Below, piece after piece: positions 10,818-19,435 of a DNA stretch of 64,000 nt. Every line of letters begins with the position of its first letter. Position 1 is the first letter of the stretch. Made by a program: the position numbers and the translations under genes. The notes under the pieces are model-generated. The model was not told the origin of the DNA and did no database searches. It saw nothing but the letters and a program-made list of their open reading frames with translations. The DNA lies in NCBI GenBank assembly GCA_045810625.1, contig JBJMVQ010000009.1:1-64000 (forward strand), read 5' to 3'. The stretch is from JACQFZ01 sp045810625 (GTDB taxonomy: Bacteria; Pseudomonadota; Gammaproteobacteria; Acidiferrobacterales; Sulfurifustaceae).

Positions 10818-11990
10818 TCACCCCCGCAGCGGCGCGGTGCCTTCATCGAGAATGTCCAAATACTTTTCATATACGAACAAGCGATTTCGCTGACGCCCGG
10901 TCATCTCGTTCACGATGTGCAACTTTTCGAGGTGACCAAGTGAACTGCGTACCGTCGGTTCGGTGACTCCCATCGCCTTCGCCGCCATCGCTGCCGAGGT
11001 AATCGGCCTGGTTTGCAAGTACTGATGCAGGCGAAGAGCGGAGCCGGCAGGGCGACCGAGCGTTTCGATCTTCGCGCGATCTTTATCGAACAACTTCAGA
11101 ATCGACTTGGCGCTCGCGGTAGCCTGTTCTGAGGTTTCCAATACGCCAGACAGAAAGAATTCCAACCAGCTTTCCCAGGCGCCTTCCGTGCGGACGCGCT
11201 GCAACAGGTCGTAGTAGTCGTTGCGGTGCGTCTTGAAATAAAGACTGAGATAGAGAATGGGTTCGCTAAGCGCGCCTTCGGCACAAAGCAAAAGCGTGAT
11301 CAACAAACGCCCCACGCGGCCGTTGCCGTCGAGGAATGGATGGATCGTTTCAAACTGAACGTGCGCGAGCGCGGCCTTGATTAAGAGCGGCATCGACAAC
11401 GGCTGGCCGTGCAGGAACTTCTCAAGATCGCCCATCAGCTCAATGACCTTCTCCGGGGGCGGCGGTACGAAGCGAGCATTGCCGGGCCGGCTGCCCCCAA
11501 GCCAATTTTGGCTGCGTCTGAACTCGCCCGGTCCCTTGTTCGCTCCACGCCCCTTCGAGAGCAAGATTTCATGCACTTCCCGAATTAGTCGCAGCGATAA
11601 CGGAAATCCGCCGCGGATCCGCTTGAGCCCGTGCTTCATCGCGGCGACATAGCTCGACACCTCCTGCACGTCCTCGATCGGCACGTTCGGGGTTTCTTTG
11701 CTTTCGTATAACAAGAGATCAGAGAAAGACGATTGAGTACCCTCGATCTGTGAGGACAACAACGCTTCCTTACGGACGTAGAAGTAAAGAAACAACGATG
11801 TGTCGGGCAGCAGTGCGCTGACGCCATCGAGGCGACCCAGCGCGCGATTCGCCCGCTCCATCAGGTCGTAGTGCCGCTCGTTCAACTGAAGCGGCGGATC
11901 GGGCGGCAGCGCCGGCGGAACAAAAGACTTGTACGACTCACCTGCGGTCGTGCATGTTAGGTAGGTGCCTAGGCGGCTAGCTTGCTTCAT
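10818..11990 (-). CDS. Fic-family AMP-transferase with winged-helix tail
   Basis: A 390-residue Fic protein with the full active-site motif HPFLDGNGRVGR at 217-228. The motif SSQIEGT around 79-85 fits the [S/T]xxxE[G/N] inhibitory helix of class II Fic enzymes, which block their own active site with the glutamate (E83). The C-terminus (ITSAAMAAKAMGVTEPTVRSSLGHLEKLHIVNEMTGRQRNRLF) is a winged helix-turn-helix. By family it should AMPylate a target protein and possibly bind DNA. Two inverted repeats sharing ACGAAAA lie within 80 bases upstream of its start, suggesting autoregulation. All key residues are present, in contrast to the broken RhuM/Fic gene nearby. Confidence 0.93.
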   Translation of the reverse strand: MKQASRLGTYLTCTTAGESYKSFVPPALPPDPPLQLNERHYDLMERANRALGRLDGVSALLPDTSLFLYFYVRKEALLSSQIEGTQSSFSDLLLYESKETPNVPIEDVQEVSSYVAAMKHGLKRIRGGFPLSLRLIREVHEILLSKGRGANKGPGEFRRSQNWLGGSRPGNARFVPPPPEKVIELMGDLEKFLHGQPLSMPLLIKAALAHVQFETIHPFLDGNGRVGRLLITLLLCAEGALSEPILYLSLYFKTHRNDYYDLLQRVRTEGAWESWLEFFLSGVLETSEQATASAKSILKLFDKDRAKIETLGRPAGSALRLHQYLQTRPITSAAMAAKAMGVTEPTVRSSLGHLEKLHIVNEMTGRQRNRLFVYEKYLDILDEGTAPLRG

Positions 11991-12007
11991 TCTCAGCGGT
12001 GCAGACG

Positions 12008-12026
12008 AACGAAAAGTTTTTTCGTT
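12008..12026. promoter_or_regulatory. Candidate operator 1 of the Fic gene
   Basis: AACGAAAA-GTT-TTTTCGTT is an 8-bp perfect inverted repeat 18 bases upstream of the Fic start. It shares the core ACGAAAA with the larger repeat at 12036-12069. Confidence 0.45.
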
Positions 12027-12035
12027 GAGATTTTA

Positions 12036-12069
12036 CTTACGAAAAGATAGCAGCTTATCTTTTCGTAAG
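12036..12069. promoter_or_regulatory. Candidate operator 2 of the Fic gene
   Basis: CTTACGAAAAGATA and TATCTTTTCGTAAG are perfect 14-bp arms around a 6-base loop, in the intergenic space between the exporter operon end and the Fic gene. It could be an operator for the winged-helix tail of Fic. It lacks a flanking T-run, which argues against a simple terminator for the exporter operon's neighbour. Confidence 0.5.
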
Positions 12070-12102
12070 GAAGCAGGCCCGCTGTACCGCTGCAAACGGC
12101 CG

Positions 12103-13203
12103 CTATTGCAGCGTCGTATGGAAGCGCTTGAAGCTGACGTAAACGGTTATCACCGCCATAAGCACCAGCACGCCGATGTGCCGCGCGACGAAGTCGAATT
12201 CGCCGCCTTTGAGCATGATGTTTCGGAGCAGCGCAAGAAAGTGCGAGAGCGGATCGAGGTAGGACACCCACTTCATGATGGTCGGCATGTTCTCGAGTGG
12301 GAACATCATGCCGGACAGCAGGATCGCCGGAAACAGGAACAAGAATCCGCCCAGCATCGACTGCTGCTGGTTGCGTGCGAACGTCGAGATGAGCGTTCCA
12401 ATCGCCACCGCGGTGCAAACGAACGCGAACGAGGCGACGACAAGCACGATCAGCGAGCCGCGCATCGGCACGCCGAACCCGAGCATCGCGACGCCGAGGA
12501 TCAGCGGCACCGTCGTCATGCCGAGCACGACGTACGGAATCGTCTTGCCGAAGATTACCTGCGCCGCCGTGACCGGCGCCGAGATGAGCATCTCGAACGT
12601 GCCGAGCTCTTTCTCGCGCGTAATCGACATGCTCGTCAGCAACAGCGACGTCAGGCACATCAAAATGGTCATGACGCCCGGCACCATGAAGTAAGACGTT
12701 TCGAGCGTCGGGTTGTACAGCACGCGTGTCTCGAAGTGGATCGGCGGTTCCGGGGGTGTGACTTCGAGATCGTCCAAAGTCACCTGCGCGGTAATGTTGC
12801 GCAAATAGACTTCGATCGACTGCGCCTGCAGCACGTTGGTAGCGTTGACGAGGAGCTGCAGGTCCGCTTGCCCGCGCCCGAGCGCGCGCGTCAGCCCACC
12901 CGGCGGCGGGATCAGCGCCGCATCGATGCGTCCGGCGCGCAGCAGCTCGAACGGATCGCCGACGGCTTCGACCGGCACGAACCACGGCCGGCTCGCGAGC
13001 GCGTGCTCGTACACGTGCTGTAGCACCGTGTCGTTCGCATCCGGCTGCGCCCACAGTCGGATATTCTTGACATCGTTCGAGAGCGCCACGCCGAAGAGCG
13101 TGAGCTGAATAATCGGCGCGACGAACAAGAGTATGCGCATACGCGGGTCGCGTAGCGCCTGCTTGAACTCTTTGCTCAGAAATCCACGCAGCGTCTTCAT
13201 CAT
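12103..13203 (-). CDS. ABC-2 type exporter permease (YbhR/YhhJ-like), second of two
   Basis: A 366-residue ABC-2 permease. The start is the ATG at 13203, which overlaps the stop of the preceding permease as ATGA; longer upstream frames are antisense-like sequence without homology. The N-terminus MMKTLRGFLSKEFKQALRDPRMRILLFVAPIIQLTLFG has the first membrane helix, followed by a large periplasmic domain (about 60-180) and five helices from TSYFMVPGVMTILMCLTSLLLTSMSITREKELGTFEML onward. EKELGTFEML is the conserved ABC-2 coupling motif. It is the last gene of the exporter operon and should form the heterodimeric channel with the gene at 13200. Confidence 0.93.
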   Translation of the reverse strand: MMKTLRGFLSKEFKQALRDPRMRILLFVAPIIQLTLFGVALSNDVKNIRLWAQPDANDTVLQHVYEHALASRPWFVPVEAVGDPFELLRAGRIDAALIPPPGGLTRALGRGQADLQLLVNATNVLQAQSIEVYLRNITAQVTLDDLEVTPPEPPIHFETRVLYNPTLETSYFMVPGVMTILMCLTSLLLTSMSITREKELGTFEMLISAPVTAAQVIFGKTIPYVVLGMTTVPLILGVAMLGFGVPMRGSLIVLVVASFAFVCTAVAIGTLISTFARNQQQSMLGGFLFLFPAILLSGMMFPLENMPTIMKWVSYLDPLSHFLALLRNIMLKGGEFDFVARHIGVLVLMAVITVYVSFKRFHTTLQ

Positions 13204-14315
13204 GGCTCGAGATCCTTTTTGAATTTGCGCCGTGCGAGGCCGATCAACACGGCGCACAAGAGCACGAGCGCCAGGAACGCGCCGCCCATCTGCACGAGCG
13301 TCGTGCCTTTGAGGTAGGACTCGCGCGCGATCGTGATGAACCAGCGCGCGGACAGGATCATCGTGAGGTACTGAAAAAATTTTGGCATGCTCTCGATCGG
13401 AAAAATGAACCCGGAGAGCAGCTGTGACGGGATAAGCGCCGACATGATGGCGATTTGCATGGCGATCATCTGCTTGCGCGTGACGACCGAGATGAGCAGG
13501 CCCTGCGCGAGACAGGTCACGAGAAACACGATGGCGCCGGCCGTGTAAACCCAAAGGCTTCCGACGAAGGGAATGCCGAAGACCGCGCGCGAAATGACGT
13601 AGACGAACGCCACCGCGATGAGTCCGAGCACCGCGTACGGCGTGAGCTTGCCGACGATGATTTCGAGCGGTTCCGCCGGCGTTGTCAGCAACAGCTCCAT
13701 CGAGCCGTCTTCCCACTCGCGCGCGACGGTGAGCGCGGTCAGCAGCACCAGGAGAATGGCCGTGACTGCGACGGCGAGCCCGGGGATGACGAACCAGCGG
13801 CTGTTGAGCTCGGGATTGAACAAGAACCGCGTCTTGATATTTATTGGCTCGGCCAGGTCAGCGCCGCCGATACGACCCGAGGCGAGCGTTTGGATCGCGC
13901 CGACGTAGCCGAGGATCGGGCCGACCGTAGAGTTATCCGAGCCGTCGAGCAATATCTGCGCGTCCGCCGAGCGGCCGGCGTAGAGATCTTTTTGAAAACC
14001 GCCGGGGATGATGAGCGCCGCGCGGGCATGGTTGCCGGTCAGGTCGCGCTGCGCCTGCACGGGCGACGCCGACGGATCCACGATGAAATACCCCGAAGCG
14101 CCGAACGTCTCGATGAGTTGCCGCGACGTCCGCGTCTGGTCCGCGTCGTAAACGGCGAGCGGGATGTTCTTGACGTTGAACTCGATGGCGAAGCCGAACA
14201 CGATCACCATGAACACCGGCAGCCCGAGCGCCAGCGCGAGCGTGAACGGATCGCGCACGACGTGATACACCTCTTTGCGGGCGATTGCCGCCGCGCGGCT
14301 CCAAACGAACCTCAT
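13200..14315 (-). CDS. ABC-2 type exporter permease (YbhS-like), first of two
   Basis: A 371-residue ABC-2 permease beginning MRFVWSRAAAIARKEVYHVVRDPFTLALALGLPVFMVIVFGFAIEFNVKNIPLAVYD. One membrane helix is followed by a periplasmic domain (about 45-180) and the membrane bundle with the coupling motif REWEDGSMELLLTTP. It overlaps the ATPase gene at its 5' end and the second permease at its 3' end by ATGA-type junctions. Similar pairs in YbhGFSR export drugs or small amphiphiles; the substrate here is unknown. Confidence 0.93.
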   Translation of the reverse strand: MRFVWSRAAAIARKEVYHVVRDPFTLALALGLPVFMVIVFGFAIEFNVKNIPLAVYDADQTRTSRQLIETFGASGYFIVDPSASPVQAQRDLTGNHARAALIIPGGFQKDLYAGRSADAQILLDGSDNSTVGPILGYVGAIQTLASGRIGGADLAEPINIKTRFLFNPELNSRWFVIPGLAVAVTAILLVLLTALTVAREWEDGSMELLLTTPAEPLEIIVGKLTPYAVLGLIAVAFVYVISRAVFGIPFVGSLWVYTAGAIVFLVTCLAQGLLISVVTRKQMIAMQIAIMSALIPSQLLSGFIFPIESMPKFFQYLTMILSARWFITIARESYLKGTTLVQMGGAFLALVLLCAVLIGLARRKFKKDLEP

Positions 14316-15238
14316 CGCGCCTTTCCCTCAACGGTGCGAATGAAAACATCTTCGAGCGTCGGCGCGATCTCGCGCACCTCGAAATCGCGCGCGAGCTCCT
14401 CGCGCAGCTCGTCGGCGGCCGCGGACGGTTTGAACGCCGCGTGATAGCGCCGCCCGTACGGTTCGAAATATTCGAGTTCCGAATGCCGCCGCAGCTCTTG
14501 CACTCCGGCAAAACCGCCGGCGGCGTGCGGCTCGAGCTCATAGAGCGGATGCGGGAACACGGCTTCCTTCAACGCGTGCGGTGAATCGAGTGCGACGATG
14601 CGCCCGTCGCGCATCAGCGCAATACGCTCGCACTGCTCCGCCTCGTCCATGTAGTGCGTCGTGACGAAAAGCGTCTTGCCCTGCTTCGCTAGGTCGCGGA
14701 TCAACGCCCAAAACCGCGCGCGCGCGGCCGGCGTTACGCCGGCGGTGGGCTCGTCGAGAAACACGATCTGCGGATCGTGCAGGATCGATGCGGCGAGCGA
14801 GACCTGCTGCTTGATGCCGCCGGGAAGATCTTTCACGAACGAATCGAGCGGCCGCTGAAACGAAATGAAGCCGAGGATCGCGTCACGCCGGCGGCGGTAG
14901 GTGTCGTCATCGAGCGCGCGCAGGCTCGCGATGAACGCCAGGTTTTCCTCGACCGTGAGATCGTCGTACAGCGTGAACTTCTGCGACATGTAACCGACGC
15001 GCTCTTTGATCGCCATCTCGCCGGTCTCGAACCCCGCGCCCGCGACCGTCACGCGCCCCGCGGTCGGGCGCAGCAGCCCGCACAGCACGCGGATCGTCGT
15101 CGTCTTGCCGGCGCCGTTCGCGCCGAGAAACCCGAAGATCTCGCCGCGGCGGACGGTGAACGTGAGATCGTCGACCGCGGTGAAGTCGCCGAACTTTACG
15201 GTGAGATGTTCGACCGCGACGGCGACGTCGTCCGTCAT
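14312..15238 (-). CDS. ABC exporter ATPase, second half of a split YbhF-like pair
   Basis: A 308-residue ATPase from the ATG at 15238 (ATGA overlap with the first ATPase). Walker A GANGAGKTT, Q-loop GYMSQKFTLYDDLT, Walker B IVFLDEPTAGV and switch histidine VTTHYMDEAE are all present. The ABC signature is LPGGIKQQVSLA, with P in place of the usual S. A C-terminal extension of about 80 residues follows. In E. coli YbhF the two ATPase domains are one polypeptide; here they are two overlapping genes. It powers the permeases encoded just downstream. Confidence 0.95.
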   Translation of the reverse strand: MTDDVAVAVEHLTVKFGDFTAVDDLTFTVRRGEIFGFLGANGAGKTTTIRVLCGLLRPTAGRVTVAGAGFETGEMAIKERVGYMSQKFTLYDDLTVEENLAFIASLRALDDDTYRRRRDAILGFISFQRPLDSFVKDLPGGIKQQVSLAASILHDPQIVFLDEPTAGVTPAARARFWALIRDLAKQGKTLFVTTHYMDEAEQCERIALMRDGRIVALDSPHALKEAVFPHPLYELEPHAAGGFAGVQELRRHSELEYFEPYGRRYHAAFKPSAAADELREELARDFEVREIAPTLEDVFIRTVEGKAR

Positions 15239-15969
15239 GTCGTCGCGCTCGCGTGCTTCAGGAACAGCTCGTCGAACGACCGCACCCCTTCGCGCGCGAG
15301 CACTTCGCGCGGCTCGCCCTCGGCGACGGCACGGCCGGATTCGATCAAATGTACGATCGCGCAGCGCTCGGCTTCGTCCATGTACGCGGTGGTGACGAGG
15401 ATCAGGATCTTGCGCTCGGCCAAGCGATACAGCAGCTCCCAGAACTCGCGGCGGCTGATCGGATCGACGCCGTTCGTGGGCTCGTCGAGCAGGATCACCT
15501 CGGGCGCGCGCAGCAGCGCGCACATGAGCCCGAGCTTCTTGTACATCCCGCCGGAGAGTTGTCCGGCGGAGCGCTCGACGAACGGCGCAAGGCGCGTGAT
15601 CTCGAGCAGCTCGTCGCGCCGCTCGCGGTAGGCGGCGGACGGAATCTGGTAGAGCGCGCGGAAAAATTCGAGATGCTCGTCGATCGACAAATCCGCGTAC
15701 AAACTTTGCTGCTGCGGCATGTACGCGATGCGCGCGCGGATCGTTTCGAAAGCGACGGGCCGATCGTCTTCCAGATACTCCACGCGGCCGGCATTCGGCT
15801 TGAGGAGGCCGAGCAGCGTACGCATGAGCGTCGTCTTGCCCGCACCTTCCGGGCCGATGACGCCGTGCATCTTGCCCGGCGCGAAGTAAAGCGAAAGACC
15901 GGCGAGCGCCTGGTTGGCGCCGAGCTTCTTCGCCACATCGGTGACACGAATGGCGATGCGCGCGGTCAT
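15235..15969 (-). CDS. ABC exporter ATPase, first half of a split YbhF-like pair
   Basis: A 244-residue ATPase. Walker A GPEGAGKTT, Q-loop AYMPQQQSLYADLS, signature LSGGMYKKLGL and Walker B VILLDEPTNGVDP are intact, but the switch position reads TTAYMDEAE, so the usual histidine is alanine. That degenerate site fits the first half of asymmetric ATPase pairs, leaving hydrolysis mainly to the partner. The start is set at the ATG at 15969; a GTG at 16005 directly after a G-run is an alternative. The gap of about 490 bases to the HlyD gene, full of repeats, is the only break in an otherwise overlapping operon. Confidence 0.92.
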   Translation of the reverse strand: MTARIAIRVTDVAKKLGANQALAGLSLYFAPGKMHGVIGPEGAGKTTLMRTLLGLLKPNAGRVEYLEDDRPVAFETIRARIAYMPQQQSLYADLSIDEHLEFFRALYQIPSAAYRERRDELLEITRLAPFVERSAGQLSGGMYKKLGLMCALLRAPEVILLDEPTNGVDPISRREFWELLYRLAERKILILVTTAYMDEAERCAIVHLIESGRAVAEGEPREVLAREGVRSFDELFLKHASATT

Positions 15970-16008
15970 CGAAAGATGGCCAACGGCGATGGATAGCGCG
16001 TACACCCC

Positions 16009-16053
16009 CCTCTCATTCCCTCCCCCGCACGCGGGGGAGGGTTAGGGTGGGGG
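16009..16053. repeat. REP-like repeat, family A
   Basis: CCCTCCCCCGC..GCGGGGGAGGG followed by TTAGGGTGGGGG. This is an inverted copy of the element at 16361-16410; the two flank the HlyD remnant and the family B repeats. Confidence 0.75.
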
Positions 16054-16075
16054 CGCTTCACCGCGACGCGCGTAC

Positions 16076-16130
16076 TCATTGGGGCGCCGCCGGCAGCTCG
16101 ACTTCGATCGTCATGCCGGGCTTCATATTA
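16076..16130 (-). pseudogene. Duplicated 3' end of the HlyD adaptor gene
   Basis: Minus-strand codons ending at a TGA at 16076 read MKPGMTIEVELPAAPQ, nearly the same as the end of the intact adaptor (LKPGMTIEVELPVGAP) 385 bases upstream in the operon. Only about 18 codons are kept. It is the stump of a duplicated or recombined adaptor gene separated from the intact copy by repeats. Nothing else in 15970-16460 looks coding. Confidence 0.7.
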
Positions 16131-16270
16131 AGTAGCCCGGATGCAGGCGCTGCAGTGCTGCGCAGGATGCGCGAATGCTCGCGAAAGCGCACGGACGCGT
16201 GGGGTCGAGTCCTCAATTTTTCCGCTCGCGCGGTCGAATCCCGGATTCCGCTGCGCTTCATCCGGGCTAC
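16131..16270. repeat. REP-like repeat pair, family B
   Basis: An AGCCCGGATGCA half-site at 16134 and a full ATCCCGGATTCCGCTGCG..TTCATCCGGGCTAC element at 16239-16270, in opposite senses. Other copies are at 21208-21238 and 33657-33688. Confidence 0.7.
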
Positions 16271-16360
16271 CACCTCTTCGGGAGCATGATGTCGATCACG
16301 GCAATCCACGCCGTCATGACGCCCGCTTCCGCCATGACAAAGATTTCATCGCGTTGCATC

Positions 16361-16410
16361 GTCCCCCACCCTAACCCTCCCCCGCTTGCGGGGGAGGGAA
16401 CGGGAGGGGG
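16361..16410. repeat. REP-like repeat, family A
   Basis: GTCCCCCACCCTAACCCTCCCCCGC..GCGGGGGAGGGAACGGGAGGGGG, the inverse partner of the copy at 16009. It lies 50 bases downstream of the HlyD gene. Confidence 0.75.
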
Positions 16411-16460
16411 CACGAGTGTCGGCCGCAACTGCGTGGACATCATCGATCGTGTATCCGCAT

Positions 16461-17216
16461 TCAGGGCGCCCCGACTGGCAGCTCCACCTCGATAGTCATG
16501 CCGGGCTTCAGGATTTCTTCCGCGTTCGCGTCGCGAAAGCTCACCTTCACGCCGAAGACGAGCCGCTCGCGCTCTTGGCGCGTCTGCACGTTCTTCGGCG
16601 TGAACTCGGCTTCGTCGTTGATCTTGACGACGACGCCTTCGAACACGCGATCGCCGAGCTCCGGTAGATAGCCCTTGAGCTTCATGCCGGGCGAGAGTTG
16701 CGCCACGAGCGGCTGCGGCACATAAATGTACGCCCAAATGTCGCGGACATTCGCCAGCGTCAGAATCTTGGTTCCCGGGCTCACCCACTCCCCCGGCTCG
16801 TGGTAGCGACTGAGGACCTTGCCGTCGATCGGCGAGTCGATCGCGCACCACGCAAGACGAACGTCCGCGTCTTCCTTGCGGTTACGTACCTGGTCGAGTG
16901 TCTCCTGCGTCACCGACCCGATCTTAGCGAGCCGCCGGCTGCGCTCCCAATTTTCGTTCGCGAGACGCGCAGCGATCTTGTAGTCCTCGCAAGAAAGCGT
17001 GACCAGCCGATCGCGCGCCTTCACGCGCGCGCCTTCCTGCACGCGCACTTGATCGATCGCCGCGGCGAGGCGCGCCGAAAGATCGACCTTGGTGGCTTCG
17101 AGCGTGCCGGCGTATCGGAACGGCTTCTGCCATACGACGAAAGCCGCATACGCGGCCGCGGACACCACTACCAACGCAACAACGACTGCGATTATTCTTT
17201 TCGATGGTCGTTTCAT
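16461..17216 (-). CDS. HlyD-family periplasmic adaptor of the exporter (YbhG-like)
   Basis: A 251-residue membrane-fusion protein from the ATG at 17216, which overlaps the stop of the outer-membrane factor gene as ATGA. A single N-terminal anchor (RIIAVVVALVVVSAAAYAAFVVW) is followed by the first half of the lipoyl domain (YAGTLEATKVDLSARLAAAIDQVRVQEGARVKARDRLVTL). A short helical hairpin with NENWERSRRLAKIGSVTQETLDQVRNRKEDA comes next, then the second lipoyl half (IDSPIDGKVLSRYHEPGEWVSPG) and a beta-barrel domain. It should bridge the ABC complex and the outer-membrane factor. Confidence 0.95.
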   Translation of the reverse strand: MKRPSKRIIAVVVALVVVSAAAYAAFVVWQKPFRYAGTLEATKVDLSARLAAAIDQVRVQEGARVKARDRLVTLSCEDYKIAARLANENWERSRRLAKIGSVTQETLDQVRNRKEDADVRLAWCAIDSPIDGKVLSRYHEPGEWVSPGTKILTLANVRDIWAYIYVPQPLVAQLSPGMKLKGYLPELGDRVFEGVVVKINDEAEFTPKNVQTRQERERLVFGVKVSFRDANAEEILKPGMTIEVELPVGAP

Positions 17217-18706
17217 CGATCGGTTGTCCCCTCCGGCGAAGACGCGCGCTCGATCGGCGCCGCACGATTCCACCAGCCGCCGCCGAGCGCCTGCAACAAC
17301 GCCGCGGTATCGGCATACCGCTGCGCCTGCGCCTGAATCATGCCGATGCGCGCCTGCTGGTATTGGCGATCGGCGTTGAGCAGCGCGAGGTAACTCGCAC
17401 CGCCGAGCCGAAATTGTTTTTGCGTCAGATCGAGCGTGTCGCGCGCGAGCGTCGCCGCCTCCGACTGCGCCGTCAACGTGCGCGCGTCCGCTTCGAGCGC
17501 AACAAGCGTATCGGCGACGTTTTGAAACGCGCGCAGTACGGTGTCGCGATATTGCGCGGCCGCCTGGTCATAAGCCGCGAGCGCGGCGCGCCGCCGCGCC
17601 GACAGCTCGCCGTTGTGGAAAAGCGGCTGCAGCAGCGAGGCGCCGACGTTCCAGATGCCGCGGGAGGGATCGAACAGCTCGCCGGTTCGATTCGTCTGCG
17701 AGCCGTAACTCGCCGAGAGCGTGATGCGCGGATACAGGTTCGCCGTGGCCACGCCAACGCCGGCGCTCGCCTGATGCCACAGCGCCTCGGCCGCGCGAAT
17801 GTCGGGGCGCTGGCGCACGAGCATCGACGGCACGCTGACCGGCAGCTCCTCCGGTAATTTGATGGTGTCCAGCGTGAAAGCCGGCAAATCGGCTTCCGCC
17901 GGAAATTCGCCGGCAAGAACAGCCAACAGATGGCGCGTTTGCGCCAGTTCCTTTTCGAGCGCCGGTAACGTGGCCCGTGTCTGCGCGAGCTGCGTGCGCT
18001 GCGAGAGTACGTCGACGCGCGTCGCGCCGCCGAGCTTGAACTGCTGCTCGATGATGCCGAGCACCGACTGCTGCGCCGCCGCGATGTCCTGCGTCGCCTG
18101 CAGCTGCGCCCGCAGCGACGCTTCGCGGATGGCAGTCGTGACGATGTTGCCCGAAAGCGCGAGATACGCCGCCTCGGTTTGGAACGCCTGAAAGTCGGCT
18201 TGCGCGCGCAGCGCCTCGATCTCGCGTGCGCGGCCGCCGGCAACGTCAAAGATGTAAGAAACCTGAACCGAAGCGTTATAAAGATTAAATACGGTCGACG
18301 GCGCATTCGGCTGGCCGATCGCCGTCGGGGAGAAGCGTTGACGGGAGGCGGATACGCTCGCGTCCACGTGCGGCGATATCGCTCCCACTTCGGCGAGCAC
18401 GTTTTCGCGCGCTTGCGCGAGCGCCGCCTGCGCGGCCGCGGCCGTCGGACTCTGCGCGAGCGCGTGGCGGACCAGACGATCGAGCGGGTCCGAACGAAAT
18501 AGTGTCCACCACTGATCCGGAACGTCCCGCCCGGTCGCGAATCGCTGCACAACTGCGCCCGGTCCTCCGGCCGTTTCGGCGGGGAGCGGCGTCGCGGTAT
18601 ACGCGCCGACCGTTGGCGCTTCCGGCTCGTGGAAATCCGGACCGACCGCGCATGCGCCGAGCGCCAGCGCCGCGATGAGCCAAATTGTGTCGCGCGCGGG
18701 TTTCAT
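17213..18706 (-). CDS. TolC/NodT-type outer-membrane efflux lipoprotein
   Basis: A 497-residue outer-membrane factor. The signal ends in the lipobox LALGACAVGPDF, the usual start of NodT-family lipoproteins. Two long alpha-helical repeats follow, with the family motifs DQWWTLFRSDPLDRLVRHAL near the N-terminus and VRQRPDIRAAEALWHQASAGVGVATANLYPRITLSAS in the middle. It forms the exit duct for the exporter. It overlaps TetR upstream and HlyD downstream by four bases each, so all three are translated in step. Confidence 0.96.
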   Translation of the reverse strand: MKPARDTIWLIAALALGACAVGPDFHEPEAPTVGAYTATPLPAETAGGPGAVVQRFATGRDVPDQWWTLFRSDPLDRLVRHALAQSPTAAAAQAALAQARENVLAEVGAISPHVDASVSASRQRFSPTAIGQPNAPSTVFNLYNASVQVSYIFDVAGGRAREIEALRAQADFQAFQTEAAYLALSGNIVTTAIREASLRAQLQATQDIAAAQQSVLGIIEQQFKLGGATRVDVLSQRTQLAQTRATLPALEKELAQTRHLLAVLAGEFPAEADLPAFTLDTIKLPEELPVSVPSMLVRQRPDIRAAEALWHQASAGVGVATANLYPRITLSASYGSQTNRTGELFDPSRGIWNVGASLLQPLFHNGELSARRRAALAAYDQAAAQYRDTVLRAFQNVADTLVALEADARTLTAQSEAATLARDTLDLTQKQFRLGGASYLALLNADRQYQQARIGMIQAQAQRYADTAALLQALGGGWWNRAAPIERASSPEGTTDR

Positions 18707-19425
18707 ATCTTTGCCGTGCGTGCGCGCGTTGTCGCCCTTAGCTTGTGCGCAGGCGGCGCGACACCCTCATAAAAAAGCCGCTCGCTATGCTCGATCAGTC
18801 GCGCCACGACCGCATCCGTCATCTTGAGACCGAACACGCGCTCCGCAACCGGGCGCGCGATGAAAGGAAACAGCGTGAGACTCACGAGCGACAATGCTCC
18901 GAGCTTCACATCCAAATCGGCGCGCACCCGTCCTTGCGCGATTTCGCGCGATAGCAGCGCCGGCACGCGCCCGCCGCCGCGGGCCGCGAAGTCCCGGATA
19001 AACATTTTTCGAAACGGGCCACTCTCAACGAGGACTTCGCGCAGAATCAGCCGGGCTACCCACGGCTCGCGGGCCATGACGGTCATGATTTCGCGCAGAA
19101 TGCCCCGAATCGCCGTGCGTGCATCGGCCGCCGGATCCGCCATGCGCGCCTGCAACTCGGCAATAATGGGTCCGAGCGCTTGCTCGAGCATCGCCTTATA
19201 AAGACCGCGCTTGTCGCCGTAGTGATAGTGCACCATGGCCGGATTTACGCGTGCGGCGCGTGCGATTTCGCGTACGGACACAGCGCTGAAATCGCGCTCC
19301 GCGAAGAGCGCATGCGCGGCGTCGAGTAGCGCCCGCCGCACCGCCCGCGCGTGCTCGGCGCCACCCGGACGGCCGCGCGCTCTGCGCCTGGGTCTTACGG
19401 CGGTCTTGGCGTGGCGCTCCCCCAT
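18703..19425 (-). CDS. TetR-family repressor, first gene of the exporter operon
   Basis: A 240-residue regulator taken from the ATG at 19425; the frame extends upstream through the operator but without a good start. The helix-turn-helix reads FSAVSVREIARAARVNPAMVHYHYGDKRGLYKAMLEQ. The C-terminal ligand domain resembles the CecR (YbiH) group, which controls ybhGFSR in enteric bacteria, and the gene order here agrees. A perfect 16-bp palindrome lies 11 bases before the start, so autorepression of the whole operon by this protein is likely, relieved by a ligand that the pump exports. The ligand is unknown. Confidence 0.93.
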   Translation of the reverse strand: MGERHAKTAVRPRRRARGRPGGAEHARAVRRALLDAAHALFAERDFSAVSVREIARAARVNPAMVHYHYGDKRGLYKAMLEQALGPIIAELQARMADPAADARTAIRGILREIMTVMAREPWVARLILREVLVESGPFRKMFIRDFAARGGGRVPALLSREIAQGRVRADLDVKLGALSLVSLTLFPFIARPVAERVFGLKMTDAVVARLIEHSERLFYEGVAPPAHKLRATTRARTAKI

Positions 19426-19435
19426 CCCCGCGATA

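Noticed and set aside
12103..13716. Extended N-terminus for the second permease
   Set aside because: The first 170 codons are the other frame of the preceding permease gene; the ATGA-coupled start at 13203 gives the normal family length.
16267..16359. 30-codon frame MQRDEIFVMAEAGVMTAWIAVIDIMLPKRW
   Set aside because: It lies within the repeat-filled gap and has no ribosome site; it looks repeat-derived.
16009..16410. Inverted family A repeats considered as ends of an insertion sequence
   Set aside because: There is no transposase between them and similar single copies occur elsewhere, so REP-type repeats explain them better.
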